50,964 nucleotides of DNA from an uncultured Clostridia bacterium (lineage in GTDB: Bacteria > Bacillota > Clostridia > UMGS1810), in NCBI GenBank assembly GCA_934500875.1, contig CAKSTL010000012.1, positions 1 through 50,964 on the forward strand, given 5' to 3'. Below are positions 14,432 to 24,097 of this stretch, in pieces. The first letter of the stretch is position 1. Each line of letters begins with the position of its first letter. A model generated the notes under the pieces. It was not told the origin of the DNA. It did not search any database and saw nothing but the letters and a program-made list of their open reading frames with translations. Made by a program: the position numbers and the translations under genes.

Positions 14432-17050
14432 ATGAAGTCGAAGAATTATCCGATAACCGACAGCGTTGAAAGTTTGGAAAATACAATTTTGCGTACATCA
14501 CAGGCACAAAAAATATATGCCGGTTTTTCACAGGACGAGGTTGACAGAATATTTCTCGCAGCAGCGTCGGCGGCAAATAAAATGCGTATCCCTCTTGCAA
14601 AAATGGCGGTTGAAGAAACCAAAATGGGTGTTTTGGAGGATAAGGTTATAAAAAATCATTATGCTTCAGAGTATATTTACAATGCATATAAAGACGCAAA
14701 AACCTGCGGAGTGATAGAAGAGGATGCATCTTTCGGAATTAAAAAGATAGCCGAGCCGATTGGCGTTATTGCAGCGGTTATTCCCACCACAAACCCCACG
14801 TCAACTGCAATATTTAAAACACTTATTTCACTCAAAACCCGAAACGGGATTATCATAAGTCCGCACCCGAGGGCAAAAAACAGCACCATTGCGGCGGCTA
14901 AGGTTGTGCTTGAGGCGGCGGTTAAAGCGGGCGCTCCCGAAAATATAATAAGCTGGATAGATTCGCCCAGCCTTGAAATGACAAATCTTGTTATGAAAGA
15001 GGCTGATATAATTCTTGCAACCGGCGGCCCCGGTATGGTGAAGGCTGCATATTCAAGCGGAAAGCCTGCTATAGGCGTAGGCGCCGGAAACACACCGGCA
15101 ATAATAGACGACAGCGCAGATATTGTTTGCGCCGTAAACTCAATTATTCATTCAAAAACCTTTGACAACGGTATGATTTGCGCTTCCGAGCAATCGGTTA
15201 TCGTGCCGGGCAGTATTTACGACAGGGTAAAGGATGAATTTAAAAAAAGAGGCTGTTATTTTTTAGACCGTGACGAAACCGAAAGGGTTAGAAAAACCAT
15301 TATAATAAACGGTGCGCTTAATGCAAAAATTGTGGGACAGACGGCTCATACAATAGCTTCTCTTGCAAGTGTAAGCGTTCCCGAAAATACAAAAATTTTA
15401 ATAGGCGAGGTTGACAAAACCGATATATCCGAAGAATTTGCACATGAAAAGCTTTCGCCCGTTCTTGCAATGTATAAGGCAAAAAATACGTCCGACGCCT
15501 TCAAAAAGGCGGAACAGCTTATTGCGGACGGAGGATACGGGCACACATCTTCAATTTACCTTGACGTAAATACTCAAAAAGATAAGCTGTGCGAGTTTGA
15601 AAAGCGTATGAAAACTTGCAGAATACTTGTTAACACTCCTTCTTCTCACGGCGGCATCGGCGACTTGTATAACTTTAAGCTTGCACCGTCGCTTACGCTC
15701 GGCTGCGGCTCGTGGGGCGGAAACTCAGTGAGCGAAAATGTCGGCGTAAAGCACCTTTTGAATATAAAAACGGTTGCCGAAAGGAGAGAAAATATGCTTT
15801 GGTTCAGAACACCCGAAAAGGTTTATATCAAAAAAGGCTGTCTTAAGACGGCGCTTGATGATCTTAAAAACGTTATGTGCAAAAAAAGAGCGTTTATTGT
15901 TACCGACAGTTTTCTCTACCAAAACGGCTATGCAAAGCCGATTGAAGATAAGCTTAACGAAATGGGTATAGCGCATGAGGCGTTTTTTGACGTTGAGCCG
16001 GACCCGACTTTGGAGTGTGCTAATCTCGGTTCGCAGCGTATGAAAGCGTTTAAGCCGGACTGCATTATTGCGCTCGGCGGCGGCTCGGCAATGGACGCAG
16101 CAAAAATTATGTGGGTGCTCTACGAACATCCCGAAGCCGATTTTATGGATATGGCAATGCGCTTTTCCGATATACGCAAAAGAATTTACACCTTCCCGAA
16201 AATGGGAGAAAAGGCATATTTTATAGCAATTCCCACATCTGCCGGAACAGGTTCGGAGGTTACACCGTTTGCGGTTATAACCGACGAAAAAACCGGTGTG
16301 AAATATCCGCTTGCCGATTACGAGCTTATGCCGAATATGGCAATTGTGGATACCGATTTGCATATGTCCGCACCCAAAGGGCTTACCGCCGCATCCGGCA
16401 TTGACGCACTTACACACGCACTTGAGGCATATGCCTCTATGCTGGCTACGGATTATACCGATTCTATGGCGGAAAAGGCGGTAAAAATTATATTTGAATA
16501 TCTGCCGAGGGCATATGAAAACGGCGAATCGGACGTTTTGGCAAGAGAAAAAATGGCAAATGCCGCAACGCTGGCAGGTATGGCTTTTGCAAACGCATTT
16601 TTGGGTGTGTGCCACTCAATGGCGCATAAGCTCGGGGCATTTCATCACCTTCCGCACGGTGTGGCAAACGCACTTATGATTGAGTACGTTATGCGCTTTA
16701 ACGCAAGCGAGGCGCCCGTAAAAATGGGAACTTTTCCGCAGTATGACCATCCGCATACGCTTGAGCGGTATGCCAAACTTGCCGACATACTAAACCTTGG
16801 CGGAAATGGCGACAAGGAAAAGCTCAATCGTCTTACAGAGGCGGTCGGCGCACTCAAAGAAAGGGTAGGAATTAAAAAGACAATCAAAGATTATGGCATA
16901 GACGAAAACGATTTTCTAAGCCGTCTGGACGATATGACCGAGCAGGCATTTGACGACCAGTGTACCGGCGCAAACCCGAGATATCCTCTTATGAGCGAAA
17001 TAAAGACAATGTATCTTGACGCTTATTACGGAAAATATACCGAGTTATAA
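14432..17050 (+). CDS. adhE: Bifunctional acetaldehyde-CoA/alcohol dehydrogenase
   Basis: 872 residues, the usual AdhE length. Residues 1-440 form the CoA-acylating aldehyde dehydrogenase: PTTNPTSTAIFKTL, GVGAGNTPAII, and the catalytic Cys in FDNGMICASEQS. Residues 450-872 form the iron-dependent alcohol dehydrogenase: GGGSAMDAAKIMW, PTSAGTGSEVTPFAVI, and iron ligands in GVCHSMAHKLGAFHHLPHG. It reduces acetyl-CoA to ethanol via acetaldehyde, reoxidising two NADH, and normally forms spirosomes. The Rex box at 14357 indicates induction when NADH is high. Confidence 0.97.
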   Translation: MKSKNYPITDSVESLENTILRTSQAQKIYAGFSQDEVDRIFLAAASAANKMRIPLAKMAVEETKMGVLEDKVIKNHYASEYIYNAYKDAKTCGVIEEDASFGIKKIAEPIGVIAAVIPTTNPTSTAIFKTLISLKTRNGIIISPHPRAKNSTIAAAKVVLEAAVKAGAPENIISWIDSPSLEMTNLVMKEADIILATGGPGMVKAAYSSGKPAIGVGAGNTPAIIDDSADIVCAVNSIIHSKTFDNGMICASEQSVIVPGSIYDRVKDEFKKRGCYFLDRDETERVRKTIIINGALNAKIVGQTAHTIASLASVSVPENTKILIGEVDKTDISEEFAHEKLSPVLAMYKAKNTSDAFKKAEQLIADGGYGHTSSIYLDVNTQKDKLCEFEKRMKTCRILVNTPSSHGGIGDLYNFKLAPSLTLGCGSWGGNSVSENVGVKHLLNIKTVAERRENMLWFRTPEKVYIKKGCLKTALDDLKNVMCKKRAFIVTDSFLYQNGYAKPIEDKLNEMGIAHEAFFDVEPDPTLECANLGSQRMKAFKPDCIIALGGGSAMDAAKIMWVLYEHPEADFMDMAMRFSDIRKRIYTFPKMGEKAYFIAIPTSAGTGSEVTPFAVITDEKTGVKYPLADYELMPNMAIVDTDLHMSAPKGLTAASGIDALTHALEAYASMLATDYTDSMAEKAVKIIFEYLPRAYENGESDVLAREKMANAATLAGMAFANAFLGVCHSMAHKLGAFHHLPHGVANALMIEYVMRFNASEAPVKMGTFPQYDHPHTLERYAKLADILNLGGNGDKEKLNRLTEAVGALKERVGIKKTIKDYGIDENDFLSRLDDMTEQAFDDQCTGANPRYPLMSEIKTMYLDAYYGKYTEL

Positions 17051-17063
17051 GGAGGAGATTATA

Positions 17064-17813
17064 ATGAAACCTGAAAAGATTATTGCTGTAAGAAACAACA
17101 AGACGGTTTACCGTGACGGCGACAAATGCATAAAGGTGTTTAATTCGGATTATTCAAAAGCGGATGTTTTGAACGAGGCGCTTAATCAGGCGAGGGTTGA
17201 AGAAACACAGCTTAACATTCCGAAAATTTTCTCGGTTACGGTTACGGACGGCAAATGGGCAATTGTTTCGGAATATATAAAAGGAAAAACGCTTGATTTG
17301 CTTATGAGGGAAAATCCTTCAAAAAAGACGGAATATATTGAGCGCCTTGTGGATATACAGCTTAAAATGCATTCGCAGACGTGTCCTCTTTTAAACAAGC
17401 TTAAGGATAAGATGAAAAGAAAAATTGCGCAAAGCTCGCTTGATGAAGATTTGCGCTACGACCTTGATTTGCGGCTTGAGGCAATGCCAAAGCACACAAA
17501 GCTGTGCCACGGCGATTTTAATCCCGGAAACATTATAATAACGCCCGATGATGAGGCTTATATACTTGACTGGTCGCACGCAACGCAGGGAAATGCGTCT
17601 GCCGACGCTGCAAGAACCTATCTTTTGTTCTGGCTTAACGGCGATATTGACGGTGCGGAAAAATATCTTGATATATTCTGCAAAATGAGCAACACGCAAA
17701 AAAAATATGTGCAGAAGTGGATGCCGATTGTAGCGGCGTCGCAATCTGTAAAGGGCAACGAAAAGGAAAGAGAATTTTTGCTTTCATGGGCAAACGTTGT
17801 GGATTATCAGTAA
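17064..17813 (+). CDS. Aminoglycoside-phosphotransferase-like small-molecule kinase
   Basis: 249 residues from ATG 17064 after AAGGAGG, 13 nt behind adhE. The Brenner-type catalytic loop LCHGDFNPGNIII and the metal-binding AYILDWSHA identify the APH/choline-kinase fold. The N-terminal lobe (YRDGDKCIKVFN) supplies the ATP lysine. It resembles the TIGR02172-type paralogous kinases of anaerobes. The substrate is unknown, and an antibiotic target is unlikely given the housekeeping context. It is probably co-transcribed with adhE. Confidence 0.8.
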   Translation: MKPEKIIAVRNNKTVYRDGDKCIKVFNSDYSKADVLNEALNQARVEETQLNIPKIFSVTVTDGKWAIVSEYIKGKTLDLLMRENPSKKTEYIERLVDIQLKMHSQTCPLLNKLKDKMKRKIAQSSLDEDLRYDLDLRLEAMPKHTKLCHGDFNPGNIIITPDDEAYILDWSHATQGNASADAARTYLLFWLNGDIDGAEKYLDIFCKMSNTQKKYVQKWMPIVAASQSVKGNEKEREFLLSWANVVDYQ

Positions 17814-17837
17814 GTTATTAAAAATAAATATTATATA

Positions 17838-17869
17838 CGGTGCAAAGCGCAAAACGGCGTTTTGCACCG
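17838..17869 (+). other. Intergenic hairpin before the hydrogenase operon
   Basis: CGGTGCAAA pairs with TTTGCACCG, with an inner CGC/GCG. There is no T-tract, so it is a weak terminator or a 5' leader structure. Confidence 0.4.
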
Positions 17870-17897
17870 AAAACAAAAAATTCGGAGGTAGATGAAA

Positions 17898-18140
17898 ATG
17901 AAGGTTACGGTTTGTATTGGAAGTTCTTGTCACATCAAAGGGTCAAGACAGGTTGTTGAGCAGCTCCAGTATCTTATTTCGGAAAATAATCTTACCGATA
18001 AGGTGGAGCTTGGCGGAACATTTTGTATGGGACGCTGTCAGGAGGGTGTGTGCGTGACGGTTGACGATATGTTTCATTCGGTAACGCCCGAGGGCACAAA
18101 AGAATTTTTTGAAAAAGAGATAAAAAAGGCTTGCCTGTAA
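17898..18140 (+). CDS. [2Fe-2S] thioredoxin-like ferredoxin, hydrogenase-associated
   Basis: 80 residues from ATG 17898, 9 nt after GGAGG; ATG 17892 is too close to that site. The four cysteines are arranged as in NuoE/HydC-type [2Fe-2S] domains: CIGSSCHIKG at the start and GTFCMGRCQEGVCV later. It is the first gene of the hydrogenase operon and most likely passes electrons to or from the sensory hydrogenase encoded 26 nt downstream. Confidence 0.85.
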   Translation: MKVTVCIGSSCHIKGSRQVVEQLQYLISENNLTDKVELGGTFCMGRCQEGVCVTVDDMFHSVTPEGTKEFFEKEIKKACL

Positions 18141-18165
18141 TTTTTATAAGGAGAGATAAAAGCAA

Positions 18166-19839
18166 ATGCCAAACTGTCTTACATTAAAAAAATCCAACTG
18201 CAAAAACTGCTATAAATGCATAAGACACTGCCCTGTAAAGTCAATCCGTTTTTCTGCAAATCAGGCGCATATTGTCGGCAATGAGTGTATTTTGTGCGGT
18301 CAGTGTTTTGTAGTCTGTCCCCAGAACGCAAAGCAGATTGTGGATGAAACCGAAAAAATAAAGGTGTTTCTTCAGAGCGGCGACCCCGTTTTTGTAAGTC
18401 TTGCGCCGTCGTTTGTGGCAAATTACGACGGAGTGGGCATAAACTCTATGAAAAAAGCGCTTAAAAAGCTCGGATTTTTTGACGTTGAAGAAACCGCCGT
18501 GGGTGCAACGATTGTAAAAAACGAATACGACAGAATTTTAAGCGAAGAGGACAGGGATATTCTTATTTCATCCTGCTGTCATTCGGTAAATCTTCTTATT
18601 CAGAAGTATTTTCCGAATCTTCTTGTTTATCTTGCAGACGTTGTTTCGCCAATGCAGGCACACTGTCTTGATATAAAAAGACGTTATCCCAATGCAAAAA
18701 CCGTGTTTATCGGGCCGTGCGTTGCAAAAAAGGACGAGGCGGAGCATTATGAGGGTATTGTTGACGGCGTTCTTACGTTTGAGGAGCTTACAAATTGGTT
18801 TAAAAGTGAAAATATTGTTCCCGAGCCTGAGATGGACGAAGATGAAAACAGCCGTGCAAGGTTTTTCCCGACGAACGGCGGAGTGCTTAAGACTATGGCA
18901 AAAACCGCTCAGAAGTATACATATATTTCAATAGACGGCACCGAAAACTGCATTGCGGCGCTTAAGGATATTGAAAGCGGAAAAATACATAATTGCTTTA
19001 TTGAAATGTCCTCGTGTGCGGGAAGCTGCGTGGGAGGACCGGTTATGGAGAAATATCACCGTATGCCGATAAGGGATTATGCAGCGGTTGCAAAATATGC
19101 CGGCGAAAAGGATTTTAACGTTTCGCAGCCCGATAAAATGGAGCTTAGAAAGCATTTTGAATTTATCGAGCATAAGCTTCAGACCCCGAGCGATTATGAA
19201 ATAAACGAAATTTTGCGTCAGATGGGCAAAATGAAGCCCAGCGACGAGCTTAACTGCGGCTCGTGCGGATACAACACCTGCCGTGACAAGGCGGTTGCAA
19301 TTTATCAGGGCAAGGCAGAAATTTCTATGTGTCTGCCGTATCTTAAGGATAAGGCGGAGAGCTTTTCGGACAATATTGTAAACAACACGCCGAACGGAAT
19401 TATTGTGGTGAATGAAAAGCTTGAGGTTCAGCAGATAAACAATGCCGCAAGAAACATTATAAACCTGCGTTCCGCTTCGGATATTTTGGGCGACCAGGTT
19501 GTGCGTATTCTTGACCCCAAGGTGTTTACCGACGCAATGGCAGGCAACGAGGCAAAAAACAAGCTTGTTTATCTTGCCGAATATAACAAATATGTTGAAG
19601 AAACCGTTATTTACGATACCGCAAACAGGCTTATCATCTGCATTATGCGTGACGTTACGGATGAGGAAAAGGAAAGAGAAAAGAAGGAAGCTATAAGCCG
19701 CAATACCGTTGAGGTTGCGGACAAGGTTGTGGACAAGCAGATGAGAATTGTTCAGGAAATCGCTTCGCTTCTTGGCGAAACCGCTGCCGAAACAAAAATT
19801 GCGCTTTCAAAACTTAAGGAGTCGATTTTAGATGAATAA
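18166..19839 (+). CDS. Sensory [FeFe] hydrogenase (HydS-like) with PAS domain
   Basis: 557 residues. Two [4Fe-4S] ferredoxin motifs (CKNCYKCIRHCP near residue 11, CILCGQCFVVCP near 41) lead into an [FeFe] hydrogenase H-domain. H-cluster cysteines lie in SSCCHS (~135), IGPCVAKK (~182) and SSCAGSCVGGP (~282). An additional four-Cys Fe-S domain (CGSCGYNTC, ~363) is followed by a PAS domain (NTPNGIIVVNEKLEVQQINNAA) and a C-terminal helix. P1 reads SSCCHS rather than the TSCCP of catalytic enzymes, as in group C sensors. It overlaps the next gene by 8 nt. It probably reports H2 or redox state to the adjacent phosphatase. Confidence 0.9.
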   Translation: MPNCLTLKKSNCKNCYKCIRHCPVKSIRFSANQAHIVGNECILCGQCFVVCPQNAKQIVDETEKIKVFLQSGDPVFVSLAPSFVANYDGVGINSMKKALKKLGFFDVEETAVGATIVKNEYDRILSEEDRDILISSCCHSVNLLIQKYFPNLLVYLADVVSPMQAHCLDIKRRYPNAKTVFIGPCVAKKDEAEHYEGIVDGVLTFEELTNWFKSENIVPEPEMDEDENSRARFFPTNGGVLKTMAKTAQKYTYISIDGTENCIAALKDIESGKIHNCFIEMSSCAGSCVGGPVMEKYHRMPIRDYAAVAKYAGEKDFNVSQPDKMELRKHFEFIEHKLQTPSDYEINEILRQMGKMKPSDELNCGSCGYNTCRDKAVAIYQGKAEISMCLPYLKDKAESFSDNIVNNTPNGIIVVNEKLEVQQINNAARNIINLRSASDILGDQVVRILDPKVFTDAMAGNEAKNKLVYLAEYNKYVEETVIYDTANRLIICIMRDVTDEEKEREKKEAISRNTVEVADKVVDKQMRIVQEIASLLGETAAETKIALSKLKESILDE

Positions 19840-21001
19840 CCTATGCGCCGATATCGGCTACAAAAGCATTAATCACAGCGGAGAACAGCTTTGCGGCGAC
19901 CATGTTGACATTATAAACCGTGACGACGATTCGGTTGTTGTGCTTGCGGACGGGCTGGGAAGCGGAGTTAAAGCGAGTATTCTGTCAACACTTACATCAA
20001 AGATAATTTCTACAATGATGTCGGAGGGGCTGTCGCTTGAGGACTGCGTTGAAACCATTGCCGCAACGCTTCCTATCTGCTCTGTAAGAAAGGTTGCGTA
20101 TTCAACATTTACAATTATCCATTTGATTAACAACGAAACTGCGGAAATAATTCAGTATGACAATCCGCTTGTTATAATGATTAGGGACGGCAAAAATTTT
20201 GATTATCCCAAAACCGAGCTTAATATCGGCGGGAAAAAGATTTATAAGTCGGCAATCAGCCTTGAGGAGGGCGATATTTTTGTTGCAATGAGCGACGGCT
20301 GCCCTCACGCAGGAATTGGAACTGCGTATAACTTCGGCTGGGAGAGAGATGACATTATAAGCTTTGTCGAAACCGTTTCAATCGCCGGCTACACGGCAAA
20401 AACGCTTTCCACAATCATAGCGGACGAGTGCGATAAGCTCTACGGTTTTGAGCCGGGCGACGACGCTACTGCGTGCGTTGTTCATATAAGAAGAAGAGAG
20501 CCTATGAATATTTTGTTTGGGCCGCCTTCAAACCGTGACGACGCAGACCGTATGATGTCGCTGTTTTTCTCAAAAGAAGGAAAGCATATCATATGCGGCG
20601 GCACAACTTCGTCCATTGCGGCAAAATATTTGGGAAAACCGCTTCGGGCAAGCTTAAGTTTTGAGCAGTCGGACGTTCCGCCGATTGCATATATAGACGG
20701 TGTGGATTTGGTCACAGAGGGGGTTATTACGGTAAACAAGGTTCTTACCTATGCAAAGGATTATCTTGAGGATAACGAAAGCTATACTCAGTGGAGTATG
20801 AAGCGTGACGGCGCTTCGCTTATATGCCGCCTTATTTTTGAGGAGGCAACCGACATCAACTTTTTTGTCGGCAGGGCTATAAACCCGGCGCATCAAAATC
20901 CTGAACTCCCGATTAATTTTAACATCAAGATGAATTTGGTAAAAGAACTTTCGGATTGCCTCAGAAGAATGGGCAAACGAATTAAAATAAGCTATTTTTA
21001 A
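19832..21001 (+). CDS. SpoIIE/PP2C-type protein phosphatase
   Basis: 389 residues. The PP2C metal-binding acidic residues are in VVLADGLGSGVKAS, FVAMSDGCPHAG and EPGDDATACVVHI, matching the SpoIIE subclass. The C-terminal ~160 residues (ILFGPPSNRDDADRMM onwards) form a separate domain often attached to these hydrogenase-linked phosphatases. The start overlaps the sensory hydrogenase stop, so synthesis is coupled. The likely role is to dephosphorylate an unidentified partner in response to the PAS/H-cluster sensor. Confidence 0.88.
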   Translation: MNNLCADIGYKSINHSGEQLCGDHVDIINRDDDSVVVLADGLGSGVKASILSTLTSKIISTMMSEGLSLEDCVETIAATLPICSVRKVAYSTFTIIHLINNETAEIIQYDNPLVIMIRDGKNFDYPKTELNIGGKKIYKSAISLEEGDIFVAMSDGCPHAGIGTAYNFGWERDDIISFVETVSIAGYTAKTLSTIIADECDKLYGFEPGDDATACVVHIRRREPMNILFGPPSNRDDADRMMSLFFSKEGKHIICGGTTSSIAAKYLGKPLRASLSFEQSDVPPIAYIDGVDLVTEGVITVNKVLTYAKDYLEDNESYTQWSMKRDGASLICRLIFEEATDINFFVGRAINPAHQNPELPINFNIKMNLVKELSDCLRRMGKRIKISYF

Positions 21002-21021
21002 AAGGGTGAGTGAGGTTAAAA

Positions 21022-22449
21022 ATGAGAAAATTTGATACAAAAGTGCAGCATTTAAAATATAAGGTGCTTCGTGAGGTTGCACGGCAGGCGTGGAGCGATA
21101 CCCTTATTAAAAATATGTTTGAAATACCAAAGATTATTGTGCCGGGAAACACCCCCACAATGCGCTGCTGCGTTTATAAGGAACGTGCTATTTTGCAGGA
21201 GAGGATAAAGCTTGCAATGGGCGGCACGGATGAGAATAAAAACATTATTCAGGTTATAGATATTGCCTGCGATGAATGTCCGGTGGGCGGATACGAAGTT
21301 ACAAACGCTTGCAGAGGATGTCTTGCCCACAGGTGTGAGGACGTGTGCAGAAGGGGCGCTCTTTCGTTTGACGAAAACCATGTTGCGCATATAGACAAAT
21401 CGAAATGCGTTGAGTGCGGAGCGTGCGCAAAGGTATGTCCGTATACGGCTATCGTCAGCAGAACCCGTCCATGTCAGAGTGCGTGCAAAATAAAGGCTAT
21501 TTCAATGGACGAAAACAAGGCGGCTAAAATTGACAACGAAAAATGCATATCGTGCGGTGCGTGCGTTTATCAGTGCCCGTTCGGAGCAATTACGGATAAA
21601 TCGTATATTCTGGACGTTGTAAAGCTTTTGAAAGAAAGCATTTCGGGACAAAACGGCAAGCTTTATGCAGTTGTTGCGCCGTCAATTTCAAGCCAGTTTA
21701 CCTATGCAAAGCTCGGTCAGGTTATTATGGGTCTTAAAAAACTCGGTTTTCACACCGTAATCGAGGCGGCGCTCGGCGCAGATATGGTTGCGCAGTCCGA
21801 GTCGAAAGAGCTTGCGGAGAAAAAGTTTTTGACAAGCTCGTGCTGTCCTGCGTTTGTTGCGTATGTTGAAAAGAATTTCCCCGACCTTGTTCAGTATATT
21901 TCGCACAATCCTTCGCCTATGACGGCCATTTCAAAATATATCAAGAACACCGAAAAGGACGCAAAAATTGTGTTTATCGGACCGTGTACGGCAAAAAAAG
22001 CCGAGGCGCAAAAGGACGAGGTTAAAAAATATGTTGACGCCGTTCTTACGTTTGAAGAGCTTCAGGCGCTCTTCGACAGCAGGGATTTGGATATTACTCA
22101 GCTTGAAGAGGATGTTCTGGACAATGCTTCGTACTACGGCAGAATTTTTGCCCGAAGCGGCGGTTTGGCAGACGCAGTTGCAGAGGGTCTTAAGGAACAG
22201 GGTCTTGACAAGGATTTTGAGCTTAAAGCTGTGTCGTGCGACGGAATAGAGCAGTGCAGAATTGCGCTTCTTAAGAAGAACAAAAATCTTCTTGACGCAA
22301 ACTTTATTGAAGGAATGGCTTGTCAGGGCGGCTGCATTGGCGGTGCGGGATGCCTCACCCACGGTGAGAAAAACAAGCTTGACGTTGATAAATACGGCAG
22401 ACAGGCGCTTGAAAAAACCATTGCGGATGCTGTATCCGTCTTAAAATAA
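21022..22449 (+). CDS. Monomeric [FeFe] hydrogenase, group B
   Basis: 475 residues from ATG 21022; GTG 21010 would overlap the GAGG site. The start (MRKFDTKVQHLKYKVLREVA) is typical of the FeFe_hydrog_B1 family. A cysteine-rich N-terminal segment precedes two [4Fe-4S] motifs (CVECGACAKVCP, CISCGACVYQCP). The H-cluster ligands are in TSSCCPAF, GPCTAKK and GMACQGGCIGG. It interconverts protons and H2 using ferredoxin or flavodoxin. The operon order [2Fe-2S] protein, sensor, phosphatase, hydrogenase suggests that the first three tune this enzyme. Confidence 0.93.
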   Translation: MRKFDTKVQHLKYKVLREVARQAWSDTLIKNMFEIPKIIVPGNTPTMRCCVYKERAILQERIKLAMGGTDENKNIIQVIDIACDECPVGGYEVTNACRGCLAHRCEDVCRRGALSFDENHVAHIDKSKCVECGACAKVCPYTAIVSRTRPCQSACKIKAISMDENKAAKIDNEKCISCGACVYQCPFGAITDKSYILDVVKLLKESISGQNGKLYAVVAPSISSQFTYAKLGQVIMGLKKLGFHTVIEAALGADMVAQSESKELAEKKFLTSSCCPAFVAYVEKNFPDLVQYISHNPSPMTAISKYIKNTEKDAKIVFIGPCTAKKAEAQKDEVKKYVDAVLTFEELQALFDSRDLDITQLEEDVLDNASYYGRIFARSGGLADAVAEGLKEQGLDKDFELKAVSCDGIEQCRIALLKKNKNLLDANFIEGMACQGGCIGGAGCLTHGEKNKLDVDKYGRQALEKTIADAVSVLK

Positions 22450-22494
22450 TTATGTCCTTTTTGCAGAAAAAATATACAATTTTTAAAATTTTAG

Positions 22495-22523
22495 TTGATT
22501 AATGTGCAAAACAGTGATATAAT
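22495..22523 (+). promoter_or_regulatory. Promoter of the amino acid ABC operon
   Basis: TTGATT (22495-22500), a 17-nt spacer, TATAAT (22518-22523). Confidence 0.65.
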
Positions 22524-22561
22524 AATCTGTGATTATATTAGTAAAGAAAGGGTAGATGAAA

Positions 22562-23326
22562 ATGTTAAAGAGAATGTTAGGTATCGTTCTTGCAGTCGTT
22601 ATGTGTGTTTCTTTTGCGGCTTGCGGAGAGAAAAAGAGTTCTGAAAAGGTTTACAGAATAGCAACCGATACGGCTTTTCCGCCGTTTGAAATTCCTGATG
22701 AAAAAGGCTCGGGCAAGCTTACAGGTATCGATATTGATATCCTTGCAGCTATTGCAGAGGACCAGGGCTTTAAGTATGAGCTTGACGTTTTGGGTTTTGA
22801 CGCAGCTGTTGTTGCGCTTGAATCCAACCAGGCAGACGCTGTTATTGCAGGTATGAGTATTACGGATAAGAGAAAACAGTCTTATGATTTCTCGGCTCCT
22901 TACTATGATTCGGGCGTTGTAATGGCAGTTTCAAGTGACAATGATACCATCAAGGAATATAAAGACCTCGCAGGCAAAAAAGTTGCTGCAAAGAGGGGCA
23001 CGGAGGGCGCAACCTTTGCTGAAAAGCTTAAAGAGCAGTACGGTTTTGATATCACGCTTTTTGACGATTCGCCCACAATGTATATGGATGTAACTTCGGG
23101 AAACTCTGTTGCTTGCTTTGAAGATTATCCGGTAATGGGTTATCAGATTGCAAAGGGCAGCAAACTTAAAATGGTTACCGATATGGAACAGGGTTCGTCC
23201 TACGGTTTTGCCGTTATGAAAGGCAAAAACACAGAGCTTCTTACAATGTTTGACAAAGGCTTGGAAAACATTAAGGCAAACGGAAAATATCAGGAAATTC
23301 TTGATAAGTATATAAAAGAGAAATAA
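22562..23326 (+). CDS. Polar amino acid ABC transporter, substrate-binding lipoprotein
   Basis: 254 residues from ATG 22562, 9 nt after AAAGGG; ATG 22556 is too close. The lipobox VSFAAC gives a lipid-anchored mature protein. The SBP_bac_3 fold is evident from YRIATDTAFPPFEI, TGIDIDILAAIAEDQGF and ITDKRKQSYDFSAPYYDSG. It captures a polar or charged amino acid, possibly glutamine, arginine or cystine; the ligand cannot be read from the sequence. The permease and ATPase genes follow. Confidence 0.93.
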   Translation: MLKRMLGIVLAVVMCVSFAACGEKKSSEKVYRIATDTAFPPFEIPDEKGSGKLTGIDIDILAAIAEDQGFKYELDVLGFDAAVVALESNQADAVIAGMSITDKRKQSYDFSAPYYDSGVVMAVSSDNDTIKEYKDLAGKKVAAKRGTEGATFAEKLKEQYGFDITLFDDSPTMYMDVTSGNSVACFEDYPVMGYQIAKGSKLKMVTDMEQGSSYGFAVMKGKNTELLTMFDKGLENIKANGKYQEILDKYIKEK

Positions 23327-23341
23327 TTTTAATAAGGCTGC

Positions 23342-23372
23342 CAAACGGGCTGCAAATATGCAGCCCTGTTTG
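23342..23372 (+). other. Intercistronic hairpin between binding protein and permease
   Basis: GGGCTGCA pairs with TGCAGCCC, extended by CAAAC/GTTTG around a bulge. With only a partial T-tract it probably lowers permease expression relative to the binding protein. Confidence 0.55.
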
Positions 23373-23401
23373 TCGTTTAAGACTGGTGTGATTAATTAAC
23401 A

Positions 23402-24097
23402 ATGAATTTTATTGAGGCATTTAAGGTTGCAAGCCCTGTGCTTTTGCTCGGACTTAAGACAACTGTTCAGATTGCGGTTATATCAATTATTCTTGCAATT
23501 ATTGTGGGAATAATAAGCTGTCTTATGAGTATCTCCAAGTTCAAGCCGTTTGTATGGATTGCAAAATTTTATATTTGGATTATCAGAGGAACTCCCCTTC
23601 TGGTGCAGGGATTTTTTATATTCTATGCATTTCCGCAGCTTATGCAAAGCTTTATCCCAACGTTCAGGGTAAATCTTTATACGGCGTGCCTTACTGCATT
23701 TACCGCAAACGCAGGCGCATACATATCGGAAATATTCAGGGGAGGAATTCAGGCTGTTCCGAAAGGTCAGATGGAGGCTGCAAGAAGCCTTGGTCTTTCA
23801 AAGGGAAAGGCAATGCTTAAGGTTATTTTGCCCCAGGCATTCAAAATTTCAATCCCGTCGCTGGTAAACCAGTGCATTATAACGCTAAAGGATACGTCAA
23901 TCCTTTGTGCGCTCGGACTTAAGGATATGGTGTATCACGCAAAGAACATTGTGTCGCTCGGCGGCAACAGTCCGCTTGCAATATGGAGCATTGTTGCGCT
24001 CTTTTATCTTGCAGTGGTAACCGTTCTTTCGTTTTTGTCATCTTTCCTGGAAAGGAGATTGAACTATGCCAAAGGTAGTAATAGAGAATCTGCATAA
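23402..24097 (+). CDS. Amino acid ABC transporter permease
   Basis: 231 residues, an HisM/GlnP-type membrane subunit. Hydrophobic segments are separated by the EAA-type coupling loop (MEAARSLGLSKGKAMLKVILPQA). WIIRGTPLLVQGFFIFY is a signature of this family. The start ATG 23402 has only a weak ribosome site. The 3' end overlaps the ATPase gene by 32 nt. Confidence 0.93.
   Translation: MNFIEAFKVASPVLLLGLKTTVQIAVISIILAIIVGIISCLMSISKFKPFVWIAKFYIWIIRGTPLLVQGFFIFYAFPQLMQSFIPTFRVNLYTACLTAFTANAGAYISEIFRGGIQAVPKGQMEAARSLGLSKGKAMLKVILPQAFKISIPSLVNQCIITLKDTSILCALGLKDMVYHAKNIVSLGGNSPLAIWSIVALFYLAVVTVLSFLSSFLERRLNYAKGSNRESA

Noticed and set aside
15725..16615. A 296-codon minus-strand ORF inside adhE
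   Set aside because: It is antisense to the conserved alcohol dehydrogenase domain. Its His/Cys-rich composition is the usual shadow of such genes.
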